36,316 nucleotides of DNA from Candidatus Contendobacter odensis Run_B_J11 (GTDB lineage Bacteria > Pseudomonadota > Gammaproteobacteria > Competibacterales > Competibacteraceae). The stretch is taken from positions 1 to 36,316 of the forward strand of contig NZ_CBTK010000096.1 in NCBI RefSeq assembly GCF_000531125.1, given 5' to 3'. A program made the position numbers and the translations under genes. The notes beneath the pieces are model-generated. The model made no database searches. It was not told the origin of the DNA and saw only the letters and a program-made list of their open reading frames with translations. Within the stretch, counting starts at the first letter, position 1. The number at the start of each line of letters is the position of its first letter. Shown in pieces: positions 8,827-16,275 of the stretch.

Positions 8827-9231
8827 ATGAGCCATACCATTGAAATCAAAGTGCGGGGCTACCACCTCGATTTGTTTCGTCATGTCAATAACGCCCGCTA
8901 TCTGGAATTTCTGGAGGAAGCCCGCTGGAGCTTTCTGGAAAACAAGGGAAATCTCGACTTTCTGGATGAAAGCGGCTATGCCTTTGCCGTGGTCAACATC
9001 AACATCAACTACCGTCGCGCCGCTTACATGGGCGAAGTATTGCGCATCGAAACTTCGGTCAAATCCATCGGTGTTCGCAGTTGTGTGATGCACCAACTCA
9101 TCAGTCTCAAGGATACCGATACCGTAGTCGCCGATGCGGATGTCGCCTTCGTGATGGTGGATACCCGCACTGAGCGGGCCACCCTGCTGGAAGGCGAGTT
9201 ACGCGCCGTGCTGGAACGGCTGGCCAACTAG
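8827..9231 (+). CDS. hotdog-fold acyl-CoA thioesterase (YbgC/4HBT family)
   Basis: The 134-residue protein has the 4HBT/YbgC hotdog fold. The signature YHLDLFRHVNNARYLEFLEEARW (residues 11-33, written in part) has the catalytic Asp followed by HVNNARYLEFLE on the central helix. Such enzymes hydrolyse acyl-CoA or acyl-ACP thioesters. ATG 8827 is set by GGAG at 8816-8819, seven bases upstream. The divergent Sfp-type transferase hints at shared fatty-acid or polyketide chemistry, but that is inference. The gene is convergent with galE, and both use the same CTAG for their stop codons. Confidence 0.88.
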   Translation: MSHTIEIKVRGYHLDLFRHVNNARYLEFLEEARWSFLENKGNLDFLDESGYAFAVVNININYRRAAYMGEVLRIETSVKSIGVRSCVMHQLISLKDTDTVVADADVAFVMVDTRTERATLLEGELRAVLERLAN

Positions 9232-10211
9232 CGGCCGCCCTCACCATGGCCCGTTTCCCAGCGCCAGGCGTGGGCGATGATCGTTGCCAGATCCGTATAA
9301 CGTGGCTCCCATCCCAGTTCGGCTCGCGCCCGCCGCGAGTCAGCCACCAGCCGCGCCGGATCACCCGCTCGCCGCTCACCATAGCGCACCGGAATATCGC
9401 GGCCGGTGATGGTGTGGGCGGTTTCTATCACCTCGCGCACCGAGAAACCATTGCCATTACCGAGGTTATACGCCGCGCTATCGCCGCCATCCCACAGGTG
9501 TTGCAGCGCCAGCAAATGCGCCTCGCACAAATCGCTGACGTGAATGTAATCGCGGATACAGGTGCCATCGGGGGTATCGTAATCGGTTCCGAACACCGTC
9601 ACCTGCGGCAAGCGACCAGTGGCGGCCCGCAATACCAGTGGAATCAGGTGTGTCTCCGGTTGGTGGCGTTCGCCCAGTTCACCCTCAGGATCGGCGCCGG
9701 CTGCGTTGAAATAGCGCAGACAGACCGCTTTCAGGTCATAGGCCACCTCGTAGTCTTGCAGCATCTGCTCGACCATCCACTTGCCACGACCATAAGGATT
9801 GATGGGATTTTTGGGATGCGCCTCATCCATCGGGACGTGAACTGGCTCGCCAAAAATCGCTGCGGTAGATGAAAAAATGAAGCAGCGCACTCGATGCGCC
9901 ACCATTGCATCCAGCAGGTGCTGGGTCTTGAACACGTTGTTACGGTAATACTTGGCCGGTTCCCGCACCGATTCGCCGACCTGAATATGGGAAGCGAAAT
10001 GCATGACCCCATCGAAGCGGCAAGTGGTGAATAAATCTTCCAGCACCTCCAGTTCACCCAAGTCGCCGAGTACGAATCGCCCACCGGTGACCGCGTCCCG
10101 GTAGCCGGCGGACAAATTGTCCAGCACCGTCACCTCGAAACCGCGCTGGCACAACCGCTTGACCATGTGGGAGCCAATATAACCCGCTCCACCGACCACA
10201 AGCACATGCAT
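9228..10211 (-). CDS. galE: UDP-glucose 4-epimerase
   Basis: The 327-residue enzyme interconverts UDP-glucose and UDP-galactose for the Leloir pathway and surface polysaccharide. It is a short-chain dehydrogenase with the NAD motif GGAGYIGSH (residues 7-15), SSTAAIFG (114-121) and the catalytic YGRGK (Tyr140, Lys144). Full-length motifs NPINPYGRGKWMVEQ and LRYFNAAGADPEGELGE are typical of GalE. Start 10211 is chosen over an ATG five codons upstream because GAGGA sits 8 bases before it. It is the last gene of a minus-strand run with the coiled-coil and receiver-domain genes. Other sugar epimerase activity cannot be excluded. Confidence 0.93.
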   Translation of the reverse strand: MHVLVVGGAGYIGSHMVKRLCQRGFEVTVLDNLSAGYRDAVTGGRFVLGDLGELEVLEDLFTTCRFDGVMHFASHIQVGESVREPAKYYRNNVFKTQHLLDAMVAHRVRCFIFSSTAAIFGEPVHVPMDEAHPKNPINPYGRGKWMVEQMLQDYEVAYDLKAVCLRYFNAAGADPEGELGERHQPETHLIPLVLRAATGRLPQVTVFGTDYDTPDGTCIRDYIHVSDLCEAHLLALQHLWDGGDSAAYNLGNGNGFSVREVIETAHTITGRDIPVRYGERRAGDPARLVADSRRARAELGWEPRYTDLATIIAHAWRWETGHGEGGR

Positions 10212-10259
10212 GGCAATTTTCCTCATGACTCCTGGAACCGGAACAATGATCAGTGCGTA

Positions 10260-11219
10260 TTATTGACGCTCACGGTGCATCCGCAGCAGGCGCTCCATCA
10301 ATTGTTCGATTTCAGCCTCCAGCGCGGCGCGCTCCCGCTCCGACTGCCGACCACGCGCCTCCAGCTTTTCCGCCAGCGCGTGGCGCTCCTGCCGCTCCTG
10401 TTCCAATAACCGGCGCCAATCCTGTGTTCCCTGCTCCTCCCCTGCCGACGCTACCTGTTCCCGCAGCGACCGCCGCTCAGCTTGCAACCGCTCCAACTGC
10501 TCCTGCAACGCCTGCCGTTCCTCTTCCCAGCCCACGCGCTGCCGGTTCAAGTCCGCAGTCGCCTCGGCTCTGAGTTGTTCAACCAGCAGCGCACTATCCG
10601 GCGACAGTGTAGTCTGCCCGGCACGGGCTTTCAGTAACGTCAGATTGTCCTCCAGCGTATTCATCTGGATTTGCAACGCCAGCCGCTCGCGCTCCCAACC
10701 TTCGCTCTGCTGTTCCTGCCGGGTATCCTGCGCCGACTTGTCCTGCCGCAGAATCCGCAACTGGTCATCCACCTGCGCGATGTGCAGCAGCAGACTCTGC
10801 CGTTCCCGATCCCACTGCGTACTCTCTTGGGCAAAACGGTCTTGCAGGGCAATCTGTTCCTGTTCCATCCGGGTGATGGTGCCGCGCAACTGCGTGATTT
10901 CGCGAAGATGAGCCTGTTTCTGCTGCTCGATCTGGGCGTTCGAATCATCGCGCTGGCGTTCCAGCTCGGCATGTCGTTCACGCGCCTGATTCAGATCGCC
11001 CTCAAGCCGCTTCTGCTGCACCAGCAATGCCTGGCGGGCCTGATAGGCGGTGGACTGCTGTTCGATCATGGTGCTCTGCAATTCGTTGTTCTTCGATTGC
11101 AAATCCACCAGTTCTGCATAGACCCGCGCCCGGGCGCGCCGCAAGCCTTGATAGGGCAACAGCAAGATCACCATGCCGCCCACGATTGCCCCGATCACCA
11201 GATATAGGATTTCCGTCAT
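10260..11219 (-). CDS. membrane-anchored coiled-coil protein of unknown function
   Basis: The 319-residue protein starts with one hydrophobic segment (EILYLVIGAIVGGMVILLLP, residues 3-22). The rest is almost entirely charged, Gln/Glu/Arg-rich heptad-like sequence that predicts a long coiled coil. I recognise no catalytic domain. Topology suggests an inner-membrane anchor with a long rod in the cytoplasm. It follows the membrane-tailed receiver protein by 63 bases and precedes galE by 48 bases, so the three may be co-transcribed. A scaffold role in signalling or envelope assembly is possible, but not shown by the sequence. Confidence 0.7.
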   Translation of the reverse strand: MTEILYLVIGAIVGGMVILLLPYQGLRRARARVYAELVDLQSKNNELQSTMIEQQSTAYQARQALLVQQKRLEGDLNQARERHAELERQRDDSNAQIEQQKQAHLREITQLRGTITRMEQEQIALQDRFAQESTQWDRERQSLLLHIAQVDDQLRILRQDKSAQDTRQEQQSEGWERERLALQIQMNTLEDNLTLLKARAGQTTLSPDSALLVEQLRAEATADLNRQRVGWEEERQALQEQLERLQAERRSLREQVASAGEEQGTQDWRRLLEQERQERHALAEKLEARGRQSERERAALEAEIEQLMERLLRMHRERQ

Positions 11220-11282
11220 GACTCAAGTCCGCTCGCTCATTTTCCGCTCATCCCGGTTCCGTCTATCACTGGCCGCCGTACC

Positions 11283-12392
11283 CTACCGCAGCAACTCATA
11301 CGCCAGTACAGCCGCGCCGATTCCGGCTATCGCTGCCCCGCCAGCCGCCCAGTAAATACGCCGTCGCAAATCACCTTGCGCTTCCACCCACACCCGCTGG
11401 GCAGCCTGTTCGGCGACCGTCGCGATGCTTTGCTCGGCCCCGACAACACTGGCGCTGCCCTTCTCCTCGGTCCCGGCGTTGAGAACCTCTGCTTCCGCAC
11501 TGGCCCGCAGCGCCGCTTCCCGGGCGGCTTCCCGGGCCATTGCCACCACTTTATGGGTAGTCTCAGTAAACCGCAGGCTTAGTTGCCGCACCAGCCGTTC
11601 GGACAACTCATGCAATTGGCTCTGGCAAATTTCGGCGGCGACCTCACGAACCTGTTTTTCGATAGCTGCCTGTCTCTCGTGCTGGAAAGTTTTCAGCCGA
11701 TCTTCAAGCAGTGGCTGCAACTGAGCCTGAAAAACAGCCGCCGCTGATGGCGTCGATCCCGCTTCCAGCGGCGGTTGCCATGCTGCCAGCCGCGCTTCGC
11801 AAACCCGGATCGCTACTCCTTCCTGGCCGCTCTCAATCTCGCGGCGCAGTTTGGCAATCACATCGTTGATCAACGGCAGCACCTGCGATTCGATAGCCTC
11901 ATAGAACACCATTTCGGCTTTCTCGAGGGCAAGCTTCTCAACCCAGGCAGCGGTCACCGACCCGCTGACCAGCGTCGGTTCGCCAACTGTTTCCGGAGTC
12001 TCGGCCGCTGGCGGCACATCGAGCATCGCACTCATTCGTTCGAGCATCGCGCCCAGCACATCCGGCACTGCCGGCTTGGTCAGCACATCCATCGCGCCCG
12101 CCGCGTAGGCCTCGCTACGATAGGCGGGTTCCTCCTTGGAGGTGTACATCGCTACGGGAATAGCAGCGGTATCCGGATCGGCGTGAATGCGGCGCACTGC
12201 GGTTAGACCATCCATACCCGGCATGGTGTGATCCATGAAAATTGCGTCTGGCCGCTGACTGCGCAGGTAATTCAGCGCTTCCTCGGCGGATTCCACCGTA
12301 TCAACGGTCAGACCGAATCCCTGCAACATTTTGCGCAACATCAATCGGGCAGATTTGGAATCATCCACCACAAGAACATGTCGGACGGGCAT
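11283..12392 (-). CDS. CheY-like receiver domain protein with coiled coil and C-terminal membrane tail
   Basis: The first 125 or so residues of this 369-residue protein form a complete response-regulator receiver. Acidic residues Asp10/Asp11 bind metal, Asp54 in FMDHTMPGMDG is the phosphorylation site, Thr84 and Lys106 (TKP) are the switch residues. There is no DNA-binding output domain. Residues 145-345 are helical and charged, and residues 347-366 (YWAAGGAAIAGIGAAVLAYE) look like a C-terminal membrane anchor. That layout is unusual for a response regulator. Its kinase is not in the window. The downstream coiled-coil membrane protein is a candidate partner. A divergent hupE-like gene starts 148 bases away. 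Confidence 0.82.
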   Translation of the reverse strand: MPVRHVLVVDDSKSARLMLRKMLQGFGLTVDTVESAEEALNYLRSQRPDAIFMDHTMPGMDGLTAVRRIHADPDTAAIPVAMYTSKEEPAYRSEAYAAGAMDVLTKPAVPDVLGAMLERMSAMLDVPPAAETPETVGEPTLVSGSVTAAWVEKLALEKAEMVFYEAIESQVLPLINDVIAKLRREIESGQEGVAIRVCEARLAAWQPPLEAGSTPSAAAVFQAQLQPLLEDRLKTFQHERQAAIEKQVREVAAEICQSQLHELSERLVRQLSLRFTETTHKVVAMAREAAREAALRASAEAEVLNAGTEEKGSASVVGAEQSIATVAEQAAQRVWVEAQGDLRRRIYWAAGGAAIAGIGAAVLAYELLR

Positions 12393-12539
12393 AAATCCTC
12401 CTCACTTTCCGCAAAGATTAGCAGGATTACCCCAAGGAAAGAACGGATCAACGCACAGTGAATAATTATCTCGCTGAAGCTGCATCCCATCGCGCTCCGG
12501 GTTCGCATAGGGATAGAACACTTTCACCCAGAGGACAGC

Positions 12540-13160
12540 ATGATCATGAATATCCCTATTCCCAACCGATGGCAGAGCCTTGCCACCCTTGCCGGTCTGC
12601 TGGTGCCCGCATTGGCGCTGGCCCATGTGGGGCAAGGCGATATTGCCGGTGGTTTTGTCACTGGCCTCGAGCATCCCATTCTTGGCTTGGATCATGTGGT
12701 GGCGATGGTCGCGGTCGGCTTGTGGGGCGCGCAGTTGGGATCGCCGGCGATTTGGGTGCTGCCGGTGACCTTCCCGTTGGTAATGGCGTTTGGCGGGCTA
12801 CTCGGCGTGTTGGGCGTGAATCTGCCGGGAGTGGAAATCGGCATCGCCGTGTCCGCTATTACGCTGGGGCTGATGGTGACGCTGGCGGTACGCCCGCCAC
12901 TGTGGGCAGCGGGGATGCTGGTCGGGCTGTTTGCCATTTTCCACGGCTATGCCCACGGGGGGGCGGAGTTGCCTGAATCAGCCAACGCGCTGGCCTTCGC
13001 CATGGGCTTTGTCATCGCCACCGGATCCTTGCATGTGACCGGGATCATCATCGGCCTGATCAACCGCTGGCCCTGGGGCATGCGCTCGCTGCGCACCGGC
13101 GGGGCGGCGATTGCCGCCTGCGGCCTGTACTTCCTCGTCCCCTATCTGGCGGGGGCATAA
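12540..13160 (+). CDS. HupE/UreJ family membrane protein (first copy)
   Basis: This 206-residue protein is a HupE/UreJ-type membrane protein, a family linked to nickel or cobalt handling beside hydrogenase or urease genes. It has an N-terminal signal-like helix ending near ALALAH, then about six membrane segments. The family metal motif HPILGLDHVVAM (His45, Asp51, His52) is intact, and a second motif FHGYAHGGAELPE supplies His135, His139 and Glu143. GAGGA at 12531-12535 lies 4 bases before ATG 12540 and 10 before ATG 12546, so the start could be two codons later. The second copy begins 4 bases after its stop. No hydrogenase or urease genes are present, so the substrate metal is uncertain. Confidence 0.85.
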   Translation: MIMNIPIPNRWQSLATLAGLLVPALALAHVGQGDIAGGFVTGLEHPILGLDHVVAMVAVGLWGAQLGSPAIWVLPVTFPLVMAFGGLLGVLGVNLPGVEIGIAVSAITLGLMVTLAVRPPLWAAGMLVGLFAIFHGYAHGGAELPESANALAFAMGFVIATGSLHVTGIIIGLINRWPWGMRSLRTGGAAIAACGLYFLVPYLAGA

Positions 13161-13164
13161 GAAC

Positions 13165-13785
13165 GTGCGTTTGGATTCGCCAACGCTTTACCCTCGCATC
13201 GGCATGGCGCTGGGGCTGACGTTGAGCGCCAATGTGGCCCATGCCCATGTCGCCAGCGCCCAGGCCGGCGCGTTTTACGCCGGCCTGCTCCATCCGCTGA
13301 CCGCCCCGGAGCATGTACTACCGATGGTGGCGTTGGGTCTGCTGGCAGGTCAACAGGGATTAAACCAGGGACAAGGACTATTGCTGGTTTTTCCGGCGGC
13401 GATGGCATTGGGTGCGAGCCTGGCGCTGCTGCATCCGGCGCTGGAGTGGGTATCGTTGCTGAATATCGGGTCGGCGGCGCTGTTCGGTGGCCTGGTCGCC
13501 GCCGCGTGGCGAGCGCCGGCAGTGCTGCTGTACGCGCTGGCGTTACTGTTCGGGATGAGCCATGGTTATGCCAACGGCGCGGCGATCACGCCCAATCTGT
13601 CACCGGCGGTCTTTATTGTGGGTCTGGTCACTGCCGCGCTGCTGGTGTTGGGTTACAGCATGGCTGGCACTGCGTATCTGTTGCGTCTGCAACCGGCCTG
13701 GCTACCCATTGCGGTGCGCGTAGCCGGCAGTTGGATCGCCGCTGTCGGCATTTTAGTGTTCGGCATGATGGTTCGCGGCCAATAA
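13165..13785 (+). CDS. HupE/UreJ-like membrane protein (second, degenerate copy)
   Basis: The 206-residue protein is a paralogue of the gene just upstream, with a signal-like N-terminus ending near VAHAH and about six membrane segments. The first metal motif is altered to HPLTAPEHVLPM (Glu in place of Asp). The second reads MSHGYANGAA, so the second His and the Glu found in copy one are missing. This suggests a changed or lost metal site, with possible heteromer formation with copy one. GTG 13165 is preferred, 4 bases after the upstream stop with a G-rich stretch as RBS. ATG 13204 is the alternative. It ends 29 bases from the convergent anti-sigma gene. Confidence 0.75.
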   Translation: MRLDSPTLYPRIGMALGLTLSANVAHAHVASAQAGAFYAGLLHPLTAPEHVLPMVALGLLAGQQGLNQGQGLLLVFPAAMALGASLALLHPALEWVSLLNIGSAALFGGLVAAAWRAPAVLLYALALLFGMSHGYANGAAITPNLSPAVFIVGLVTAALLVLGYSMAGTAYLLRLQPAWLPIAVRVAGSWIAAVGILVFGMMVRGQ

Positions 13786-13794
13786 CGAGGTCTG

Positions 13795-13812
13795 GCCGGC
13801 GGCAATGCCGGC
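13795..13812. terminator. GC-rich hairpin between convergent genes
   Basis: GCCGGC at 13795-13800 and again at 13807-13812 can form a 6-bp stem around a 6-base loop, in the 29-base gap between convergent hupE copy two and the anti-sigma gene. There is no T-tract, so it is only a possible bidirectional terminator. Confidence 0.35.
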
Positions 13813-13814
13813 GC

Positions 13815-14369
13815 TCAGGCCATCAATTCCGGGCGCAGTTCGCTGCGGAGAAACACCAGCCCACCGTTACGGGTGGAAAGAGGGGCGTGCTGCGAACCGG
13901 GCAGCGCCGCATGATAGTCGCCCACCGTGTAATAACGGTCGCCGATGAGCATGTCGCCCTCCAGCAGCAGGCATTCCTCCAGCGCGCCATGATCATGAGC
14001 CGGAAGCTGGCAACCGGGCGCCAACCGCAGCAGAAAGGACTGAAAACCGGCGTCCTGATCCACCAGCAGCAATTTGACTGCTACCCCCGGCGCCAGCGTT
14101 CGCCATTCGCCTTCCTGCGCGCGCACCGTGACGGTGGCGGGTGGTCCCGCCGCATCCAGTGCCGCTTCGATGGCCTCCCACAACGCCGGGCGCGGCGTTG
14201 CTTCCGACAGCGTTACCGCCAACGGGGTCAGCCGCTGTTCCCAGGCTGCGACCTGCTGGCGTAACCCCGGATTCCCAGCCAAGGCCGCCTCGAACTCGGT
14301 CAGTTCCGACCCGCTTAATGTACCGAGTACATAATCGCCCGCCAGACTTTCAGCTTGGTTCCGGTTCAT
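13815..14369 (-). CDS. cupin-type (ChrR-like) anti-sigma factor
   Basis: The 184-residue protein pairs an N-terminal anti-sigma helix bundle with a C-terminal cupin, as in ChrR. The cupin has HDH plus Glu (His125, His127, Glu131) and a later His161 in GSQHAPL, the four metal ligands expected from ChrR. The N-terminal region (DYVLGTLSGSELTEFE, residues 12-27) resembles the zinc-free RskA class. It lacks the His/Cys zinc ligands that ChrR uses to hold its sigma factor. The start is ATG 14369, overlapping the sigma gene stop by four bases. It likely holds the adjacent ECF sigma factor inactive until a signal, such as singlet oxygen or organic peroxide in known systems, is sensed. Confidence 0.85.
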   Translation of the reverse strand: MNRNQAESLAGDYVLGTLSGSELTEFEAALAGNPGLRQQVAAWEQRLTPLAVTLSEATPRPALWEAIEAALDAAGPPATVTVRAQEGEWRTLAPGVAVKLLLVDQDAGFQSFLLRLAPGCQLPAHDHGALEECLLLEGDMLIGDRYYTVGDYHAALPGSQHAPLSTRNGGLVFLRSELRPELMA

Positions 14370-14932
14370 GATTCCAGGCACCCCTTGAGTTGCGACAAAC
14401 CCCGCCGTACCCAGCTTTTGACCGTGCCGAGCGGAGTTTTTAACCGCGCCGCCAGTTCTTCATGGCTGAGACCGTGGAAGAAAGCCAGTGCGATGGCTTG
14501 GGACTGATCGGCGGACAGGCGCTGCAAACACTCCTGAATAGCGTGAGCCAGATGATCCACCGATGGCGCGGGCTGGGGATCGGGGATTTGCAGCGCCTCC
14601 TCAGCCAGTGGATCGGCGCAAACTTCCAGCACCCGCCGCCGCCGCTGGCGTAACGCCTCAATCGCCCGGTGGCGAACAATCGCCATCAGCCAGACCAGGG
14701 CCGGAGCGCGTCCGGCCTGGTATTGGCCGGCGGTACGCCAGATTGCCAGATAGGCTTCCTGCACCACATCTTCCGCTGCATCCGGCTGGCGCAACAGCGC
14801 CAAGGCAATGGCGTACAGCCGGCGATGGGTGAGCTGGTACAGTTCAGCGAATGCCTGACGGTCGCCACGAGCGGTCGCCGCCAGCAGCTCCGCCGGGGAA
14901 TCGGGTTGAAATACCTGTTGGGCTAAATCCAT
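14366..14932 (-). CDS. ECF-family RNA polymerase sigma factor
   Basis: The 188-residue protein is an extracytoplasmic-function sigma factor. Region 2 (residues about 25-95) contains DAAEDVVQEAYLAIWRTAGQY, shown here within the rule as the DVVQEAYLAIW core at 58-68. Region 4 (125-185) ends in GLSHEELAARLKTPLGTVKS, a helix-turn-helix for the -35 element. The frame is open far upstream, but ATG 14932 is chosen because the longer forms lack homology and an extended -10 promoter lies at 14968-14976. It is coupled to its cupin anti-sigma gene by ATGA overlap. Likely targets are its own operon and the nearby DUF4331-TPR-HupE2 genes. That is inference. Confidence 0.92.
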   Translation of the reverse strand: MDLAQQVFQPDSPAELLAATARGDRQAFAELYQLTHRRLYAIALALLRQPDAAEDVVQEAYLAIWRTAGQYQAGRAPALVWLMAIVRHRAIEALRQRRRRVLEVCADPLAEEALQIPDPQPAPSVDHLAHAIQECLQRLSADQSQAIALAFFHGLSHEELAARLKTPLGTVKSWVRRGLSQLKGCLES

Positions 14933-14967
14933 GGTGCGCTGCGTCTCCCCGGTCGTAAACCGGCGGG

Positions 14968-14976
14968 ATTCTAGCA
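14968..14976 (-). promoter_or_regulatory. extended -10 promoter candidate for the sigma/anti-sigma genes
   Basis: On the minus strand these bases read TGCTAGAAT, an extended -10 (TGn) followed by a 5-of-6 match to TATAAT. The -10 ends about 35 bases before ATG 14932. No good -35 is seen, which is tolerated by extended -10 promoters. A CCGGT/ACCGG hairpin lies between it and the start codon. Confidence 0.4.
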
Positions 14977-15045
14977 TGCGGCAATGAGCCCCGACCGATG
15001 GAAACAGCAGCACTTTACACCCACTCATGGTCTGGCCCCTGCACC

Positions 15046-16275
15046 TCAGCCCATGTTGAATCGAGATAATGAAGGAGCGGGAGGATAAGCCACGGTCACC
15101 GGTATTGCCGTCGGCGCGGCGCGGCTGGCGACCGTGGTCAGCAGATTGATATTCAAACTGCGTTCCAGACACCAGATCAGGGCGAACAGGGCAACAATGG
15201 CCGAACCCACCGGTAGCGCCAAACCCCGGTAGAACCAGGTGCGCCGGAGCAGAAAGGCCAGCGGCAGCAGAATCGCGACGACGGCCAGTTGCCCGGTCTC
15301 CACTCCGAGATTGAATCCGGTCAGCGCCAGGGCCAGCGCGTCCGGCGGCAAGCCCAAACCGCGCAACACGCCGGCGAAGCCGAAGCCGTGAATCAGTCCC
15401 AGGACGAACGCCAGCGACCAGCGCCGCACCGTCACCATCGGGAACAGGTTGTTAAGCGCCGCCAGTACGATGGTGAGCGCAATCACCGACTCCACTACCC
15501 GGCTGGGCAGATTCACCAGACCCAGCACCGCCAAAGTCAAGGTCAGCGCATGGGCGAGGGTGAAGGCAGTTACGATGCCGACGGTTTCCAGCAGTACCGG
15601 TCGCAACGCCGCTGTCGGCCGCCAATGACCGCGCTCCCACCACAACACGGTCGGTAGCAGCAGGGCCAGCAAAAACAGCAGGTGGTCGAAGCCAATCCAG
15701 ATATGCCACACCCCTTCCCGCCAATAGCTGAGCAGTTGCTGCCAGCCGCTGGTCGGCGCGGCGTTGAGTAGATGTTGCGGTTGCTCCGGCGACAATACGA
15801 CGGTTTCTACCCCAGCCGGCGCATTCACCCGCAGCAGTCCCCGGTGCGAGGGATCGAGGCTGAAAAAGAGCCGATAATCGAGTAGTTGCGCACCGGCAAC
15901 CGGACAATCCAGCGCGAAATTCAGCACTGCGTAAGCGCCGTCGCTGTGGTTGACAAACTGCATGGCACCAGGTTGGGCGGTGCAAGTTGCGTCACCAGCA
16001 CGCACGGTCAGATGTTCCAATGCGTAGTTGATCACGGCGGTTTCGTGCGCCCGCAACTCGCCCCAGGTGATCGCGCCGTCGCCATCACTGTCCAGCCCCA
16101 GCGCATATTCCAGATCGCGCAACGCAAGATCCCAACGCACGTCCCAGCCATTGTCACGCGGCGTCAGACTCAGATAGCTGTCACTGGGTTTGTGAGCGAA
16201 CGCTGCCGGGGTCAGTCCCATCAGCAGCACCATCAGGGTCAACAACAGCGTCAAAGTAACCCACCAGCGGCTCAT
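15046..16275 (-). CDS. HupE/UreJ_2 family membrane protein with periplasmic EF-hand
   Basis: The 409-residue protein has a signal peptide (cleavage near AAFAH, residue 27), an exported N-terminal domain up to about residue 185, then about seven membrane helices. The membrane part has WHIWIGFDHLLFLLALLLP and LGLIHGFGFAGVL, signatures of the HupE/UreJ_2 family. Residues 62-73 (DSDGDGAITWGE) form a textbook EF-hand calcium loop, with ligands Asp62, Asp64, Asp66, Thr70 and Glu73. Its ATG overlaps the TPR gene stop by four bases. The function of the family is not established. Metal transport is a common suggestion. It is followed after 113 bases by the sigma gene. Confidence 0.85.
   Translation of the reverse strand: MSRWWVTLTLLLTLMVLLMGLTPAAFAHKPSDSYLSLTPRDNGWDVRWDLALRDLEYALGLDSDGDGAITWGELRAHETAVINYALEHLTVRAGDATCTAQPGAMQFVNHSDGAYAVLNFALDCPVAGAQLLDYRLFFSLDPSHRGLLRVNAPAGVETVVLSPEQPQHLLNAAPTSGWQQLLSYWREGVWHIWIGFDHLLFLLALLLPTVLWWERGHWRPTAALRPVLLETVGIVTAFTLAHALTLTLAVLGLVNLPSRVVESVIALTIVLAALNNLFPMVTVRRWSLAFVLGLIHGFGFAGVLRGLGLPPDALALALTGFNLGVETGQLAVVAILLPLAFLLRRTWFYRGLALPVGSAIVALFALIWCLERSLNINLLTTVASRAAPTAIPVTVAYPPAPSLSRFNMG

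Noticed and set aside
8240-8830. 196-codon plus-strand frame opposite the Sfp-type transferase
   Set aside because: Antisense to a complete Sfp domain, with no recognisable domain of its own.
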